The translations under genes and the position numbers were made by a program. A DNA stretch of 64,000 nucleotides from Ophthalmolycus amberensis (lineage: Eukaryota; Chordata; Actinopteri; Perciformes; Zoarcidae). Positions within the stretch are counted from its first letter, which is position 1. The number at the start of each line of letters is the position of its first letter. Shown piece by piece: positions 22,200-35,048 of the stretch. The notes under the pieces are model-generated. The model ran no database searches. It saw nothing but the letters and a program-made list of their open reading frames with translations, and was not told the origin of the DNA. Location: NCBI GenBank assembly GCA_024529925.1, contig JAFEUB010000841.1, positions 1,016,501-1,080,500 on the forward strand, read 5' to 3'.

Positions 22200-23463
22200 A
22201 AAAGCGTGATCCAACTGCTTTACTGCTCATGGCAAAAACAATGATGAATAAATGGTAATAAATTAGATCATAAATAACCCAATAAATAAACAAATAAATA
22301 CAGTAGAATCATAAATAGCTGTGGTCTACACAAATGTGTGCATGGAGACTTTTTGCAGACAGTTTTTCCTGTACAGTACCACACAGCAGCCGCATCGGTG
22401 CCGGCTACAGTGACGTACATGTCAATCATTTCCTCACTGGTCATTGCAGAGGAGGTACACGCACACCTGCGTGCGCGCACACACACACACACACACACAT
22501 ACACACACACACACACTCTCTCTCTCTCTCATAAAGTCAAGGTTAGCAGAATCAACATGATAATTTAAACAGGGAAGAGTAAAATTACATAATAAATAGT
22601 CCCCGCCCCCCCCTCCCCCCCTCCCTACCCATCCCCCTGTGTATGCAGGTGGCTGACTTACTGTATAGGCCAGCGGGGAGCACAGATGCACCCTGGCACC
22701 GTTCATTTGGGCCAGGTACTCTCCTTCCAGCAGCAAGTCTCTCCTGATGCATCATGCTAAACAAACCTCCTCCAACGAGATGGAATATACAGTGCATAGT
22801 TTACAAAGCCGGAACTTAAGAGACTTTACATCTATACAGACAAACCTATACAATACAATTTTTATCATTAAAAAAAAAGTTTTTTTTTTCTTTTCTTCTT
22901 CTCCCTATTTCATCAGCCGACCTCTCCTTTGTTCGAACCGCTGTTGATCTCTGTGCTTCGATGGAACGGAAGTCTTTGGGGAGACGAGTACATGATGAGG
23001 GGAAACAAACTGAAATGTACAGCAAGCCGTCAATGTTTTCCTCTTTTTGTCTTCTACTCAGCTCCTATTGTAAGGGTATATATATATGTATTTATATAGT
23101 GTATAGTTTTTTTTAATGGATTCATTTTTGGTTGCGTTGTGGAAGAAGAGAAAGAAAGTGCTAACATACAGCGAGATTTGTTCTTTGGGCTCTACCAAAA
23201 TGAATTTTGCGACGCGCGGTGAACCATTTCCATTTAACACCTTGTTTACGTGAAGACATGAACAGTGACGGCCAATTTCATAGTAATGTGCTATTTCTCC
23301 TGTTTGATCTGGGATCTGTGTTTGGAGAGAGATAATGGTCTCGGGTCGAGGAGTTCGGGGCCCCCGGACTGGACAGCGTACGGCTCCGAGGAGGGCTTGG
23401 TAAAGATCACGACTGAACCAGAGCACAGTAACATGTAACGGGACTCCTGTTTGTGTGTGGCGC
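22200..23463 (-). other. srrm3: srrm3 3' untranslated region and flank
   Basis: Sequence downstream of the srrm3 stop. A candidate ATTAAA signal (minus strand) is at 23112-23117, and a distant AATAAA is at 21448-21453. The true 3' end cannot be fixed from sequence alone. Confidence 0.5.
22470..22532. repeat. (CA)n(CT)n microsatellite in the srrm3 3' flank
   Basis: A run of CA units, interrupted by CATA, passes into CT units. It lies within or just beyond the srrm3 3' UTR. Confidence 0.95.
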
Positions 23464-23713
23464 TCAGAAGCCGGGGCTGTCGTAGCTGCTGCGGCTGTAG
23501 TAGCTGTGGTGGCTGCGGGAGCGACTCTTGCTGCGGCTCCAGCTCCGGCTCTGGCTGCGGCTCCAGCTCCGGCTCCGGCTTCTGCTGTGGCTCCGGCTGT
23601 GGCTCCGGCTGTAGCTGCTGTAGCTGCGGCTGCGGCTGGACCGCGACGGGCTGCTGTCGTAGCTGGACGACGAAGGGCTGGGCCGGTAGTACGGGATCGG
23701 CCGCTTCCGAGCA
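23464..23713 (-). CDS. srrm3: srrm3 final coding exon, second half of eMIC and RS tail
   Basis: The acceptor CTCTCCCCAG joins to T GCT CGG AAG. The exon encodes ARKRPIPYYRPSPSSSSYDS, then Ser-Arg/Ser-His/Ser-Trp repeats, and ends SYDSPGF with TGA at 23466-23464. The GC-rich AGC/CGG repeats give long open frames in all other frames, which are shadows. Confidence 0.96.
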
Positions 23714-26700
23714 CTGGGGAGAGGAGAGAGGGGGAGAGGAGAGAGGGGGAGGATGGAGAGAGGGGGAGAGGAGAGAGGGGGAGGAGGAGAGAGGGGGAGA
23801 GGAGAGAGGGGGAGGATGGAGAGAGGGGGAGAGGAGAGAGGGGGAGGATGGAGCGTTAGACCAGACACCAGACCAGTTTGTCAAAGTCATGGCCTTTGTC
23901 TGGCACTGATGTTAAACACATGATGTGTTAAGACAAGATTTAGTTGGTTGAGAGCCGATCAGTGTTAGACTACAGAAGTGGATCTGAAAGAGAGCAGCTA
24001 CACGGGTTAAAAACAAATAGTCCAAGCTGTTTAATCACACACACACACACACACACTTTGCAGAGAAATGCATGTCGTTAGTTGAAGCTTAAGCATAAAT
24101 TGCCTTGTTAATAGCCACCCTGGAAGTGCTTCCTGTAAGGTAATTAGCTGTTAGTTTCCTAAAGAACCTCGTCTTCTCAGTGGAGGCCAACACCCAGAGA
24201 AATGGTGGAGCCAACAGTGCGGGGAGAGATAAACGCTATCAAGGTATCCCCGCTGCTACAAGGTGTGTTTCACCTTGTCATTTCAGCGGCGTGCAGATAA
24301 CGCAGCCGACGCTTTTTGTCTTCTGCGTCTGCCTTGGGAATCCACAGCCTGCGCGATCGAGATATCCTCTAAAATAAACTTTGGTAGCGTTTTAATCTCC
24401 CCGCGTTACAACATTAGTGCAGAACCGCAGAGGGGTGTGTCGCTTTCGAGCTGGTGTGAGTTTCTTTGTGTCAATTTGAATGAAGTAGCAGCAGAAAGAG
24501 GACAGAAGAAGAAGAAGAAGAAGAAGAAGAAGAAGAAGAAGAAGAAGAAGAAGAAGAAGAAGAAGAAGAAGAAGAAGAAGAAGAAGAAGAAGAAGAAGAA
24601 GAAGAAGAAGAAGAAGAAGAAGAAGAAGAAGAAGAAGAAGAAGAAGAAGAAGAAGAAGAAGAAGAAGAAGAAGAAGAAGAAGAAGAAGAAAAAAAAAAAA
24701 CAGGAGGAGGCCAGGTTTACTCAGGGGGAGCTCGGATGGTTTGCTGTTCAGCTTCAGGAGTCAGACTACTCGGATCCTGCTGCGCGGCAACTGTTACCGG
24801 GGTAACTAGCCTGCAGCGGCTCAGTTCAACAGCATCCGGTCCGTCTTGTGAGGCAGGACCTTAAGGACTGGAGTGAGAGATGACAAGGTACACACATTTG
24901 ACCCATGTCTATTAACGCTTCTGTGAGAGGGGAGAGAGGCGACGTGAATACCACACAAACAAATCAGCAGATCAAGAAAGCTTAATAAATCAATACAGAT
25001 GTGTCTGCCTTTGTTATCATACTTTTTGTATCCGTTTTGTGCCTTTTTTGTTACGTGCACTTGGCCACCAGTTTATTAGGTACAGCAAGTTAAAAGTACC
25101 TAATGAATCCTAAATGAATAACCCATTCATGAGGCTTCTAATGTTCAGTGTTTGTTGAGACTGTTTTAGAGAACTTCATGGTCATTTTGCGGGCTGTAGG
25201 TTGTGATGCTGTTGAACTGTATTTCCTTAGAGGCGTGTTTCTGTTATTCAGTCGCATTGATTTGAATGCATTGAAACACCTGCCGGTGAAACACAATACA
25301 GTTCAACGGCACCACAAACTACATCCTGCAGGTGCCGATCAGGGCTGAAAAGAAAGTTCAGAGTAAAGAAACAACAACAAGAAATCCTTTTATCTGTTTT
25401 TATGTCGAGTTAGTATTCTCCAAAGTCAGACTTCACCGTCAATCCTCTGATTAAGGAGGTAAAGGACATAACACTATTATAGGCTTATTGCATTAACATT
25501 GCAGCGATTTACAAAGAATTCTAATATCTTGTTTTGTATAATTACATGATATTAATGGAGGAAAACAGGACATACTATTCTCTGTTTGACTTCATAGTGT
25601 CCCCCTAACCTACACCCTATGTAAACACCTCATTGGCTAATGCATGCAGTATTTCATTTCTGCTCTGTAAAGAATTAAATGGATCTGAATGTGGTTCTTA
25701 CAATTTCCACTTGTGAATTAAAAGCAGGAACAAATTCCCCTCGCTTGATTTCCTTTTGCTTGTCATTGTAGTAATTTGCGGCGGTAGAAGAGCGACGTTT
25801 GCTCCGGCGTGAGTGCGCTCCGGTTAAATGATGGGAAACGTTTTAACTGCAGAGCGTAACTTACCTCCGGCAAAAAGTGTGTCACGTTAGAGTGCTGTTA
25901 TTTCCAGACGTATGAAAGCTGAAAATAAAATTCAACACAAACAAACTGTCTCGTTGGAGACGCGTTACTCTGTGTTCTGCTGGAAGAAAGTCCACACAGC
26001 AGATGAGTTGTGGGGGGGAAAATATGTATGAGCAGATAAATAATCTTTACAACACATCTGGAGGTTTATGATGCTGGACTGCTGCGTTACCTGGTGATCC
26101 TGCGAGCCTCCATGAAGCTGGGCGAATCTCTTCTCCTCTTGCGAATGGGCGAGTAGCTGCGTGAGCGGCGGCGAGCTCGGCTGTCGGTGTCGGAGCGGTT
26201 GGGGCTGTCCTTCTCTCTGCGCGACACACAGGACGCCATCAGAACAGCGACAGCGGAGCACAGTAGAAAGAAGAGTGTGACAGAGAAAGGAGGTCTCACC
26301 TGGAGTTGTTCTGTCTGTTGTGTGGGGACTTGGCCTTGCTGGGGCCCCTGTCCCTGGAGGCGGAGCGCGAGGATGAGTGCCCGCTGCTCCAGGAGCTGCT
26401 GCGCTGCCGGAGGTTGGGCTTGCTCCGGGACTCCTCTTTCTTCCTGCCCGACGATGCGTGTGGGTGGCGTCCCGGAGACGCCGACGGGCTCCGGTGGTGT
26501 GCCTGACCCCGACTGGAGCGGTGGTGGCGCTTGGAAGAGTGGCCACCTTTTGTCCTGGGGAAGTGTAACGCAGCAGATGTCAAATGGTTGTCTCTCAGTG
26601 GCGCAGCTGAAGTGAAAAGATGGGGGAAGTCGTGCGGCGAGAGACAAACTTACTTTCTCTGACGACGAGAGTTCCTCCCTCTGTGGGTGGGGTTGTGCTG

Positions 26701-29700
26701 GGAGTGGGCCGAGTCGCTGCTGTGAGCAGGGGAGCGGGAGGTCTTATTCTGGCCTCTCTGGCTCCCTCTCCTCCCTGTCGCCTGGGTGACGGAGCTCCCC
26801 ACAGCTGTGTTCCTCCCATCCACACTCCCAGCCTCTCCTGACGCGCACATCTGTCCCGCTTGGCTCCTGCTGGGGGCGCTGTGGAGCCTGTGCTCTCTCA
26901 GCAGAGTGGACTGGATGCCTGCAGAGCTAGCGGTCAGCAGACGGAGCTTCTGTAGAAAGAAATGATGACCAACAAAGGAAAAAAAAGAAAAGAAAAGAAG
27001 AAGAAAGAAAACAAAAAAAAGAAAAAAAGGACAAAAAGAGCATTAGAGTGTTTCCAGGTTGGTGATTGAGCGCTACGGTGTACTTGCCAAAAGAAGGTAA
27101 ACATCTAAAAGAAAAAGGTCTAGGTTTTCTCCATATGGCTTATAGATAGTCCTCTATGGTGCAGCGCATGCAATACTTGGCATGCAAAACCATAATGAGT
27201 TGAAGAAATCATAATCGCAAAAACAAACAAAAAAACTAGGAGGAAGAGAGGGAAAAAAATTTCAACAAAACTGTGAACCAAATAAGTTAAAGAGCAAAGG
27301 CAGAAAGTACAGAGCTACAGATTTTGTAGAGTAGAAAAAGAGGACTTCAGTTTATTTTATTCTTTTCTTTTTTTTAGTAATGGTTAAAAAAAATGAAACA
27401 AAACAGAAAGAGAAGACAACTTGACGGAACATCACAGAAATGGAAGGAACAAAATAAAGATCACAATTATTGAATCAATCGAATCAGAAAACAAATCGTC
27501 TGCTACTCAATTTTTCTCTTTCTGGATTTTTTTTTTCCTGAAGACAATTGCTGAGATGTGAACAGCGACCCATTTTCTTAGTTTTTTTTGTAATGGTTAC
27601 TCTTGTTTAACTCCCTTCTGGTTAACATCCACTTACCAATAAAGTGGTATTCCCTCCTTTAGTAGGTAAGGTATGAAGAAAAGGGAAAAGTGGGGCAACA
27701 TAAGTGCATCATTAGATTCACAAAATGCAAGAGAAAAAGACACAAAACCCTTCCCTGCCAGTGACTCATGAGACAATGCATGGAAATCAATGGAAAAGAA
27801 CTCAAAAGCAAAGAGGAAAACCACAATGTGCAGGGAATCCCTCACACAGAGAGTAAATCCTCTGGGCCCAGCCACCTTCCTAAACATCAGAGAGCAACTG
27901 GCTGGCGAGAGTTTGAGGTATTTTCTTCACCATTTTTCTCTCCATGTAGTATCTACCGCAGGGCAGGTGTTATTATACTGCCCGACACGTTTACAGGCTG
28001 CAGTAACGGCCTTGGCTTCTACTGGGTATTTGTGTTTGTGCTCACAGGCTCCCTGATACAGGGCACCTGTTTACACAATAGCCAACTCTTCTGTTAACGT
28101 AGTTCCAGGGAGCTGTCGCTACATATAACAGCAGTGAGCCTTGCACTGAGATTGGCTTGGGTTCAACCACATTTCATGGCATTCAAAGGGAATTGTTTGG
28201 GTGAGTGACTAATGTTAAAACCCCAGAAAAGCATGTGGTCAGTGAAAGGTCAGTAAAATCGCATCTAACTGATAAAAATGTGATTTGATCCTTTGGGATT
28301 TTAAAGTGAAAAGCTACTTTTAGACTCACGAAAGGACTCAATTACCTTGAAGCTAGCAGCTTTCAAAATGACCAGTCTTAAAGGATAAGGCGGGCAATAT
28401 TCTCTATTTCTCTTATTGGTTAGCATGAGCATGGGTTCTGTAGTTTATTTTGAAACAATATACCAAATGTGTATAAATCCACGGGTGAAAATAGTTCCTA
28501 ACGAATGCACTATTTACTTCAGTTTGAGTGACGTTTGCTAAAAAACTACAGTGCCCAGATGTTTAAGGAATATATATAGAGCCTTACCTGGAGCAGCTAG
28601 CTTGGCTCTATGGATGGAAGTGTCGCTCGTCTGCTCCAATTTTGGACTAGACTGAAATATCTCAACAACTATTGGATGACTTGCCATGTAGTTTAATACA
28701 GACATTCATGAAACCCTCTGACGTTGGTGGTCCTCTGGTCTAGTGCCAGCATCAGGTCAAATTCATTTTGTTCAATATTTTGGTTTATGACCAAATACCT
28801 GCACAACTAATGACTTCCCCATCAGCCTCAGCTGCATTTTGTGGTTATTGCGAATTAGCTAATGTTGTAACATGGTGAGCATTATACCTGCCTAACATCA
28901 GCATGTTAGCATTCTCATTTTGAACATGTTATCATGCTGACGTTAGCATTTTAGCTCTAAGGACCGCTTTGTTTAGCTTTACTGAGCCACTAGCTGTAGA
29001 CTCTTAGTCTTGGTTAATAATAACACCACATATTTGTGACCCCTTTTTAAAATTGTACATCTTCAGTGGGAACTTATATTGCTAATAGTAGCAAAGTCAG
29101 AAAGTATTGACTGAGCAACAAACCAATGCTGATTTAGGTCTTTTTTAAGGGATTTGCTCATAGTGAGAAAAAAGATGTAATGAGTAAAGCCAGCCTTATC
29201 CCATAATCTGTGTTTGGTAGAGGGTGAGTTAAAACATATTCCCAACCTCTATTTTAAGCATTCAACAAAAATAGAAACTGGACGAGTGCTTCAGTGGGAG
29301 TCAGGGGCTGAGACTTGTGATGCACAGTTATACACTGCTCATTGTAAGCAGGTCATAAAAAGAGAGGCAATCTCCAACAGCCCGTTTTTTGTTTGAAACC
29401 AAATACAGCTGTCTCTCTCTCTCACATGCATTACAATGTGCAGTCTGAACGGCTTCGTGATCTGAGGAACAACAAACGCACCGACTGGCCGATGCAGAAA
29501 GAAGAGCCGTTCTCCACTAGAGAGAAGACAACTAAGCGGTATGATGAGAAGACACACAACCACTGGTGCTTATGACAAGTTATTAGAAACAGTCGTGGAA
29601 ATCAATATGGTGAAAATCATAAGACGGATGTACTAATTCACCAACAGACAGAGAGATGCTGGACAAACAGGAATGCATTCTAGCAAAACAGAAAGAAAAC

Positions 29701-29850
29701 AAAACTGGAGAAAGAAATGGACCTGGAAGATAGAGCGGGATATTGGACTTCAGAATGAAGTTAAGGAGGAAAGAGAAAAACCAGAGCTCTACGTAATCCA
29801 ATCATAATTGATGAAGTAAAATCAATTTGGTTAGAGATTTGGTAAATAAC

Positions 29851-29885
<35 letters not shown>

Positions 29886-32800
29886 AACATTGACGTCACT
29901 CAGGCTAGGGTGCTTGTCACATTCTCATCTGCATAAAGATCACGTGCGTAGGCAAAGCGTTACCTACCTTCCATTTCAATCAGTGACACGTATGCAATAT
30001 CAACAAAAAAAAGGAAAGAAAGAAAAAAAGAAAAAAGGAGAAAGGAATGTTCTCCGCAGCGAAATGGGAAAAAGACAATGACCTCTTTTAGTATCAAAGC
30101 TACATACTGTGTCCAAAAAGTACAAAGAAAATAGAGGGGAGAAAACAAAACAAAAATAAAAATCCAGATGCAATTCAAATCAAACTAAAACAAAGGATGA
30201 AATCTATAAACTACATGATTTGCTTTGTCTTTTTCGCTTGTACAAATGCAGCCATATTTGTATCAAAACGGGAAGGGAAGGGGGGGTGGGGTGGGGGGGG
30301 GGGTGATAGAGGTAAGTGGATAGAGTTAATTATCATATTAGTGGACATCCATGTCGAGTAGAGTATAGCTATCGGAGAAAGGGAGGGGGAGGGGGAGGAG
30401 GAGGAGGAGGAGGAGGAGGGGGGCGGGGAGGGAGGAGGACATGCAGAGCTGGCAGATGTGAGAGATATACGTGGGAAGAAAAAGGCCGGGACAACAAGAA
30501 GTGAGACGTGAGTCACACATGACACGGATGAACAGGTATGAGAGGAAGAGGAGGAGGAGGAAGGGCAGAAGAGTGTTAGCGGGGCGGTCACTGCTAAGAT
30601 GGACAACTAGAGAGTCAGCACATTTGAAAGGGACCCCAGTCACATTTTGGCCCTGGTCTTCTTCAGTATAGCACCACTTCTCTACTCTGTACTGTAGGAC
30701 AGCTTTCTTCCAGGCAATCTCTTTGACTGATGTGTCACTGTAAACACAGGTACGGTGAGCGGGAGAGAGAGCCCAAGGAGCTTTGTCAAATCCGCTGTTC
30801 AAACTGTTAACGTCAACGGGAGGGAGGAGCTTACGCTCAAAATGGCTTGGGTCCCTTTAAAATAACAATCATGTTAATACATGTGTGAGTTGTCCAAGTT
30901 ATTTTTCAAGAGTCCATGTACGTGTGTTTGAAGACATCCATTAATAATGAGCAAGAGGACGACTGGCCCAGTTTGGGACTGGCTCATTCACTGTGTAGGA
31001 GAGAGTCCTGGACGCTTCCCGTCTGTGCGCTGCTCTTCATCAGATTTAGGGAGGTTCAGCTCATGCATTTACCAAACCAGCCGCACGGGCCTCAACACAT
31101 GTATCGGAAAGCACTTCAGATGAAAGATCAATCTCGTCTTTGTGTCAATGTTTCAGTGCTGCGTCTTCTGTTGCAACCCAGCCGAGATGGACCAGAGAGC
31201 AGTAAACACCCGGGAGGCTCCCAACAGACCACCATGACCCGCAAGGTGAGGGTCACATGACAGGAGCTAGCATCTGCTAGCATGTTTACTGCTGTGTACG
31301 AGTACTGACCGTGGGTTTGACAAGGTTGTTTTGTGAGTTTTTATTTAAAATAAAGAAAATGGTACAACAGATGGATACATCAGTTGAGTCTCCTGTAAAC
31401 GTCCACTTTATCTACGATTGGTGGGAAGTTGAGTTTTTTTGTTTTGCCCCCATCGGTCAAATGGAGCAGCAAGGAGCCCATTTCACCCTTAAAAGCAAAC
31501 TCGTACACGCTGCACGAAGATGAGATTTATGCTTTCATGAAAATATTTTCAGTTTTTTCAGCAAACGCATGTCTTGCTTAACTTCTCCACCTCCGATAGA
31601 GAGCAGTGCACAGGCTTTTCTACGGGAAGCGTCCGGGAGTGTCCCCCATGTCGCGGATGAGACCGTTCCAAAACGGGGCTAGAGGACGACTACAGGAACA
31701 CAAACTGAGATGATATATATATATATATACACACAACCAGAGCTGCTGTACAGAACATTTGCTAAACCACACAACTGCTGCAGTAAAGTCAAACTTCAGT
31801 GGGACCCAGGATCTGTCACACATGACCATCCCCGAGCGGAGATTTCGGTTTGGGGATTATCATGAAAGAAGTATTTTAGCTTTTGGTGGAGATTAACAAG
31901 AATGGCAACATCGCCTTACGCTACAAAGATGTCTGCTTATGAAACGGGCGAGCCAATTAAACGCTCCGCTCTCGCCACATCCCAACTGAATGGCTCTAAC
32001 GGACGTGATCAAAGAAGGCCTCCCTTGCCATTCTCCACTGGCCTGAGCAGATGGAGTAGAAACAAACGGCAGGGACAGAGGAGACACTGCCACCGATAGG
32101 GGCAACATGCACGTGGACATGGCAGAGTAAAACAGTAGAGAGGAGCGTGTGTTTAACTCCTGGTGGTTTGGCAGGAGCTGTCGGGACGCCTGGAGGAGAA
32201 GAGGGTCTATCACTGAGCAGAGCATGTGCTTGAGAAGAAAGACAACTGTATTGACAAGAAGAAACTATTACACATACCCAGTTAACCTACTTGGTCCGGT
32301 TCCAAAGCATTTGAGTGCTTTTTATATAAACGAGACAGAAAGATTTGGGCATTTATTCATGGGTAAATACCACTTAATACTTTTGATAAGAAAAAAAAAG
32401 AAACAGTAATGAATGAAATAAGCAGAGAGAGAAAGAGAGAGAGAAAGACCAGATAAGACCTCAGAGACACATGCAAGCTGGAGGAGAAAATAGAAGACGT
32501 CCCTTTTGTCCCATTTGGATGCGCATTCAACAGAGACAGATGGTTTCACAAGCGATCCCTACAGTCTAAGTGTCTTTTGTTTCGCTCTCAACATAATCGG
32601 CCGTCATCCTGCCGTAGCTCCGGTGATCCATTTACCGTATGGAATAGCAAGGTTGCTTCCATTATAGCAGGAATGGATTTAAAACTCAGTGTCTTCTAGG
32701 TAATCAGAGACAAACAGAGAGGCTTACTTTCAAAAGAGCCAAAACAAACACGGAGCAGTTCCATATTAAACACGTAGAGGGGAATAAATATGATTTATAA

Positions 32801-35012
32801 CACTCCTGGAGCCTATTGTGGACAATATGTGGAGGTTTATGTTCAGATGTTATTACTCAGAGGGTCCACCCTGTGTCGTAACTTTAATTCATTAACACAA
32901 CATCGTTTCTGTGGGAGATATAAAATGCCTACATAAAAGAAATCAGATTGAAATCCAGTGAAATACAACACACATTAACTGTGTCATGATCAAATGAAGA
33001 CTATGTGTTAAAAGGAAAGTGATTTAGCGTGTGCTATTGATTCTAAATTGAGTCACATTCTGTGTTTCTGATGGATGTGTGATGCATGTTCATTTGAAGA
33101 AAGAAGGCGGCTCCCTCGTGACAACACTGTCGTTTCTTTTCGTGCTGGCAGGTCTCTGCTGCTCTCTGCTGGACAACTCTCAAAGGCAATACACCGTTGC
33201 ACTTTGTTTTCTGTGTTGTGATTAGATCTTAACAACACAGCAAAATGGGAAATACAATTTTAATATTAGAATCAGGTAAAATATTCAAGTGTTTTCGATG
33301 ACTCATCTTGAACTCGGCGGTTACGTAAATATATTAAATCAAATGTGATTTGGGAAAAAATAGCTAACCCGCCCATCACATGTAACCGCACAAGACTGTT
33401 AACTTGTAGGTAGCTAGCAGTGCAATATCTAAAGAGGTGTGTGTTTGGAAATAAATGACTAAATTAACCCTTATCCTTTTCCTTGTATAATTTGATTTAA
33501 ATCCTTCTTTTAACGATTGTAATATTCCGTTTCCTGTGGAAATATGTCACATTACAGAAACTAAAGATGCTCTGATTTCCCTTTAACTGTGACTTTAATA
33601 TCCATTAATTGCGTTATAAGACTAAAAGCAATATAATTGTCCTGTTTGATTGTCCTCTTTTATTTAGGCATTTTAAATCTTGCATATGGCCCAGCTGTAC
33701 CTTGCAACAATTCATTTTTGCATGCTCGGATCAAGACTTTCCATAAGTAATTGGATTTGTCAGTTGCAGGAGAAATCGCAGACTGCTGTCACTTTGAAGC
33801 GCCCTCAGACGTGTAATTGTGACTCTTGCAGCGTTGGCTAATTACCATCTGCAGTAAAACTTGGAGGTTATCATTCCCAATAGACACATTTTTCTGTGAT
33901 ATTTCTTCACGGGCATGGACCTTTGTGGGGGAGCAAATGTCTGAAGTAGTCATACCTGTCCCTGGCTCAACTTCCTTTTTATCTCTATCACGCCTTAGCA
34001 GGCACCCGCTCTGCAGAAACAACACATCCTTTTTGCTCATTCATTTGGAAATGTGTGCGGTTCATATTTCCACCCGAGTATGCGCTTGTTGGCTGAAGAG
34101 AACCACTAGAACCTCTCTTGTCTTTGCTCCCTACCTCTGTTACCGGCAAACAACAGGAAAAAAAACGAAAGGAAAAACAAGATGGCAGAGGAGTCAAAGA
34201 GAACCAGAAACAAAGCAGCAGGAGCGGCACGTTTTTTCTACACAGGACAGGAGTGTCTTTCACACGTCAAAAAGAATAAGAGTAATAATATAAACTGGCC
34301 TACCAGCGAGGAATAACTGATAACAGAATGAAAGAAAATCTTTCAATGTCAAAACAAGGTGAGAATTCATGTCAACCAACACAAAAAAAGGGAGCAAGAT
34401 CAAACTCATTGGTAGAGACTGTGGCAGATACTGTATATCGTTGGCGTGGGTGAGGGGGGGGGGGAGGAGGGTGTGGGAGCAAAATAGAGGAGATTACATA
34501 CATCGTGCCCTTTCTCGCCCTCGCCGTGGTTGAGTCTGCCGGCCTTGCCGTTGCGGCTCCGCTGGGTGTGGTCCCCGTTGTGCCACGCGGCCGGAGCGTT
34601 GGTGCCCGGGGACGGCGAGGCGCCCGACGCCTTTTGTCCGTCCGTCTTGTGCTTCGAGTTCAGTCTGGAAGAGCAGAGCCACACAGCGACACGCTGGGTA
34701 AAGCACAGCCAAAGGAATGTTCGTACACTGGGACTTCTGTTGAACTCCATCGGGCCCATATTGAAGCCCTTCACTTTAACTCCCACTCGAAGCAAACTCG
34801 AGAAGACGTGATAATTATCCCGTTTGGTTTGCCGAGCACACGCCGTCTGGAACATTGGAGCGATCGTACCAAATATCACTGGGAGTGATGAAGATGGCAG
34901 CTGAGTCAACGTGTATAGTTCTATAGAATGAGGTAGTTTACTGTTTCTACAACAAGAATAAAGCTGCATTGATTTCTGTTTATCTTCAGTGTCTGCACTT
35001 GTCAATGTGGTA

Positions 35013-35048
<36 letters not shown>

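Larger units (their letters stand above)
26950..34501 (-). other. srrm3: srrm3 intron 9 (7.6 kb)
   Basis: It contains A-rich and purine-rich low complexity at 26975-27540, a possible dispersed repeat at 28380-28560, a reverse copy of repeat family A (28610-28990), (GA)n at 29846-29884, G and GGA runs at 30280-30430, and a short (TA)n near 31714. No coding exon is recognised. Confidence 0.75.

Noticed and set aside
22434..22736. Minus-strand open frame with Val-Cys repeats
   Set aside because: It is a translation of the (CA)n(CT)n microsatellite.
23058..23909. Several long open frames on both strands over the last srrm3 exon (Ala/Pro-Gln/Gly-Cys-rich)
   Set aside because: They are shadows of the AGC/CGG-rich RS repeat; only the frame joined through the acceptor at 23714 continues the eMIC domain.
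24263..24805. 180-codon plus-strand open frame with a long poly-lysine run
   Set aside because: It is produced by the (GAA)62 microsatellite in an srrm3 intron; there is no family similarity and no splice logic.
26187..26615. Plus-strand 142-codon open frame
   Set aside because: It lies antisense to srrm3 exons 11 and 12, with Cys/Trp-rich composition typical of a shadow.
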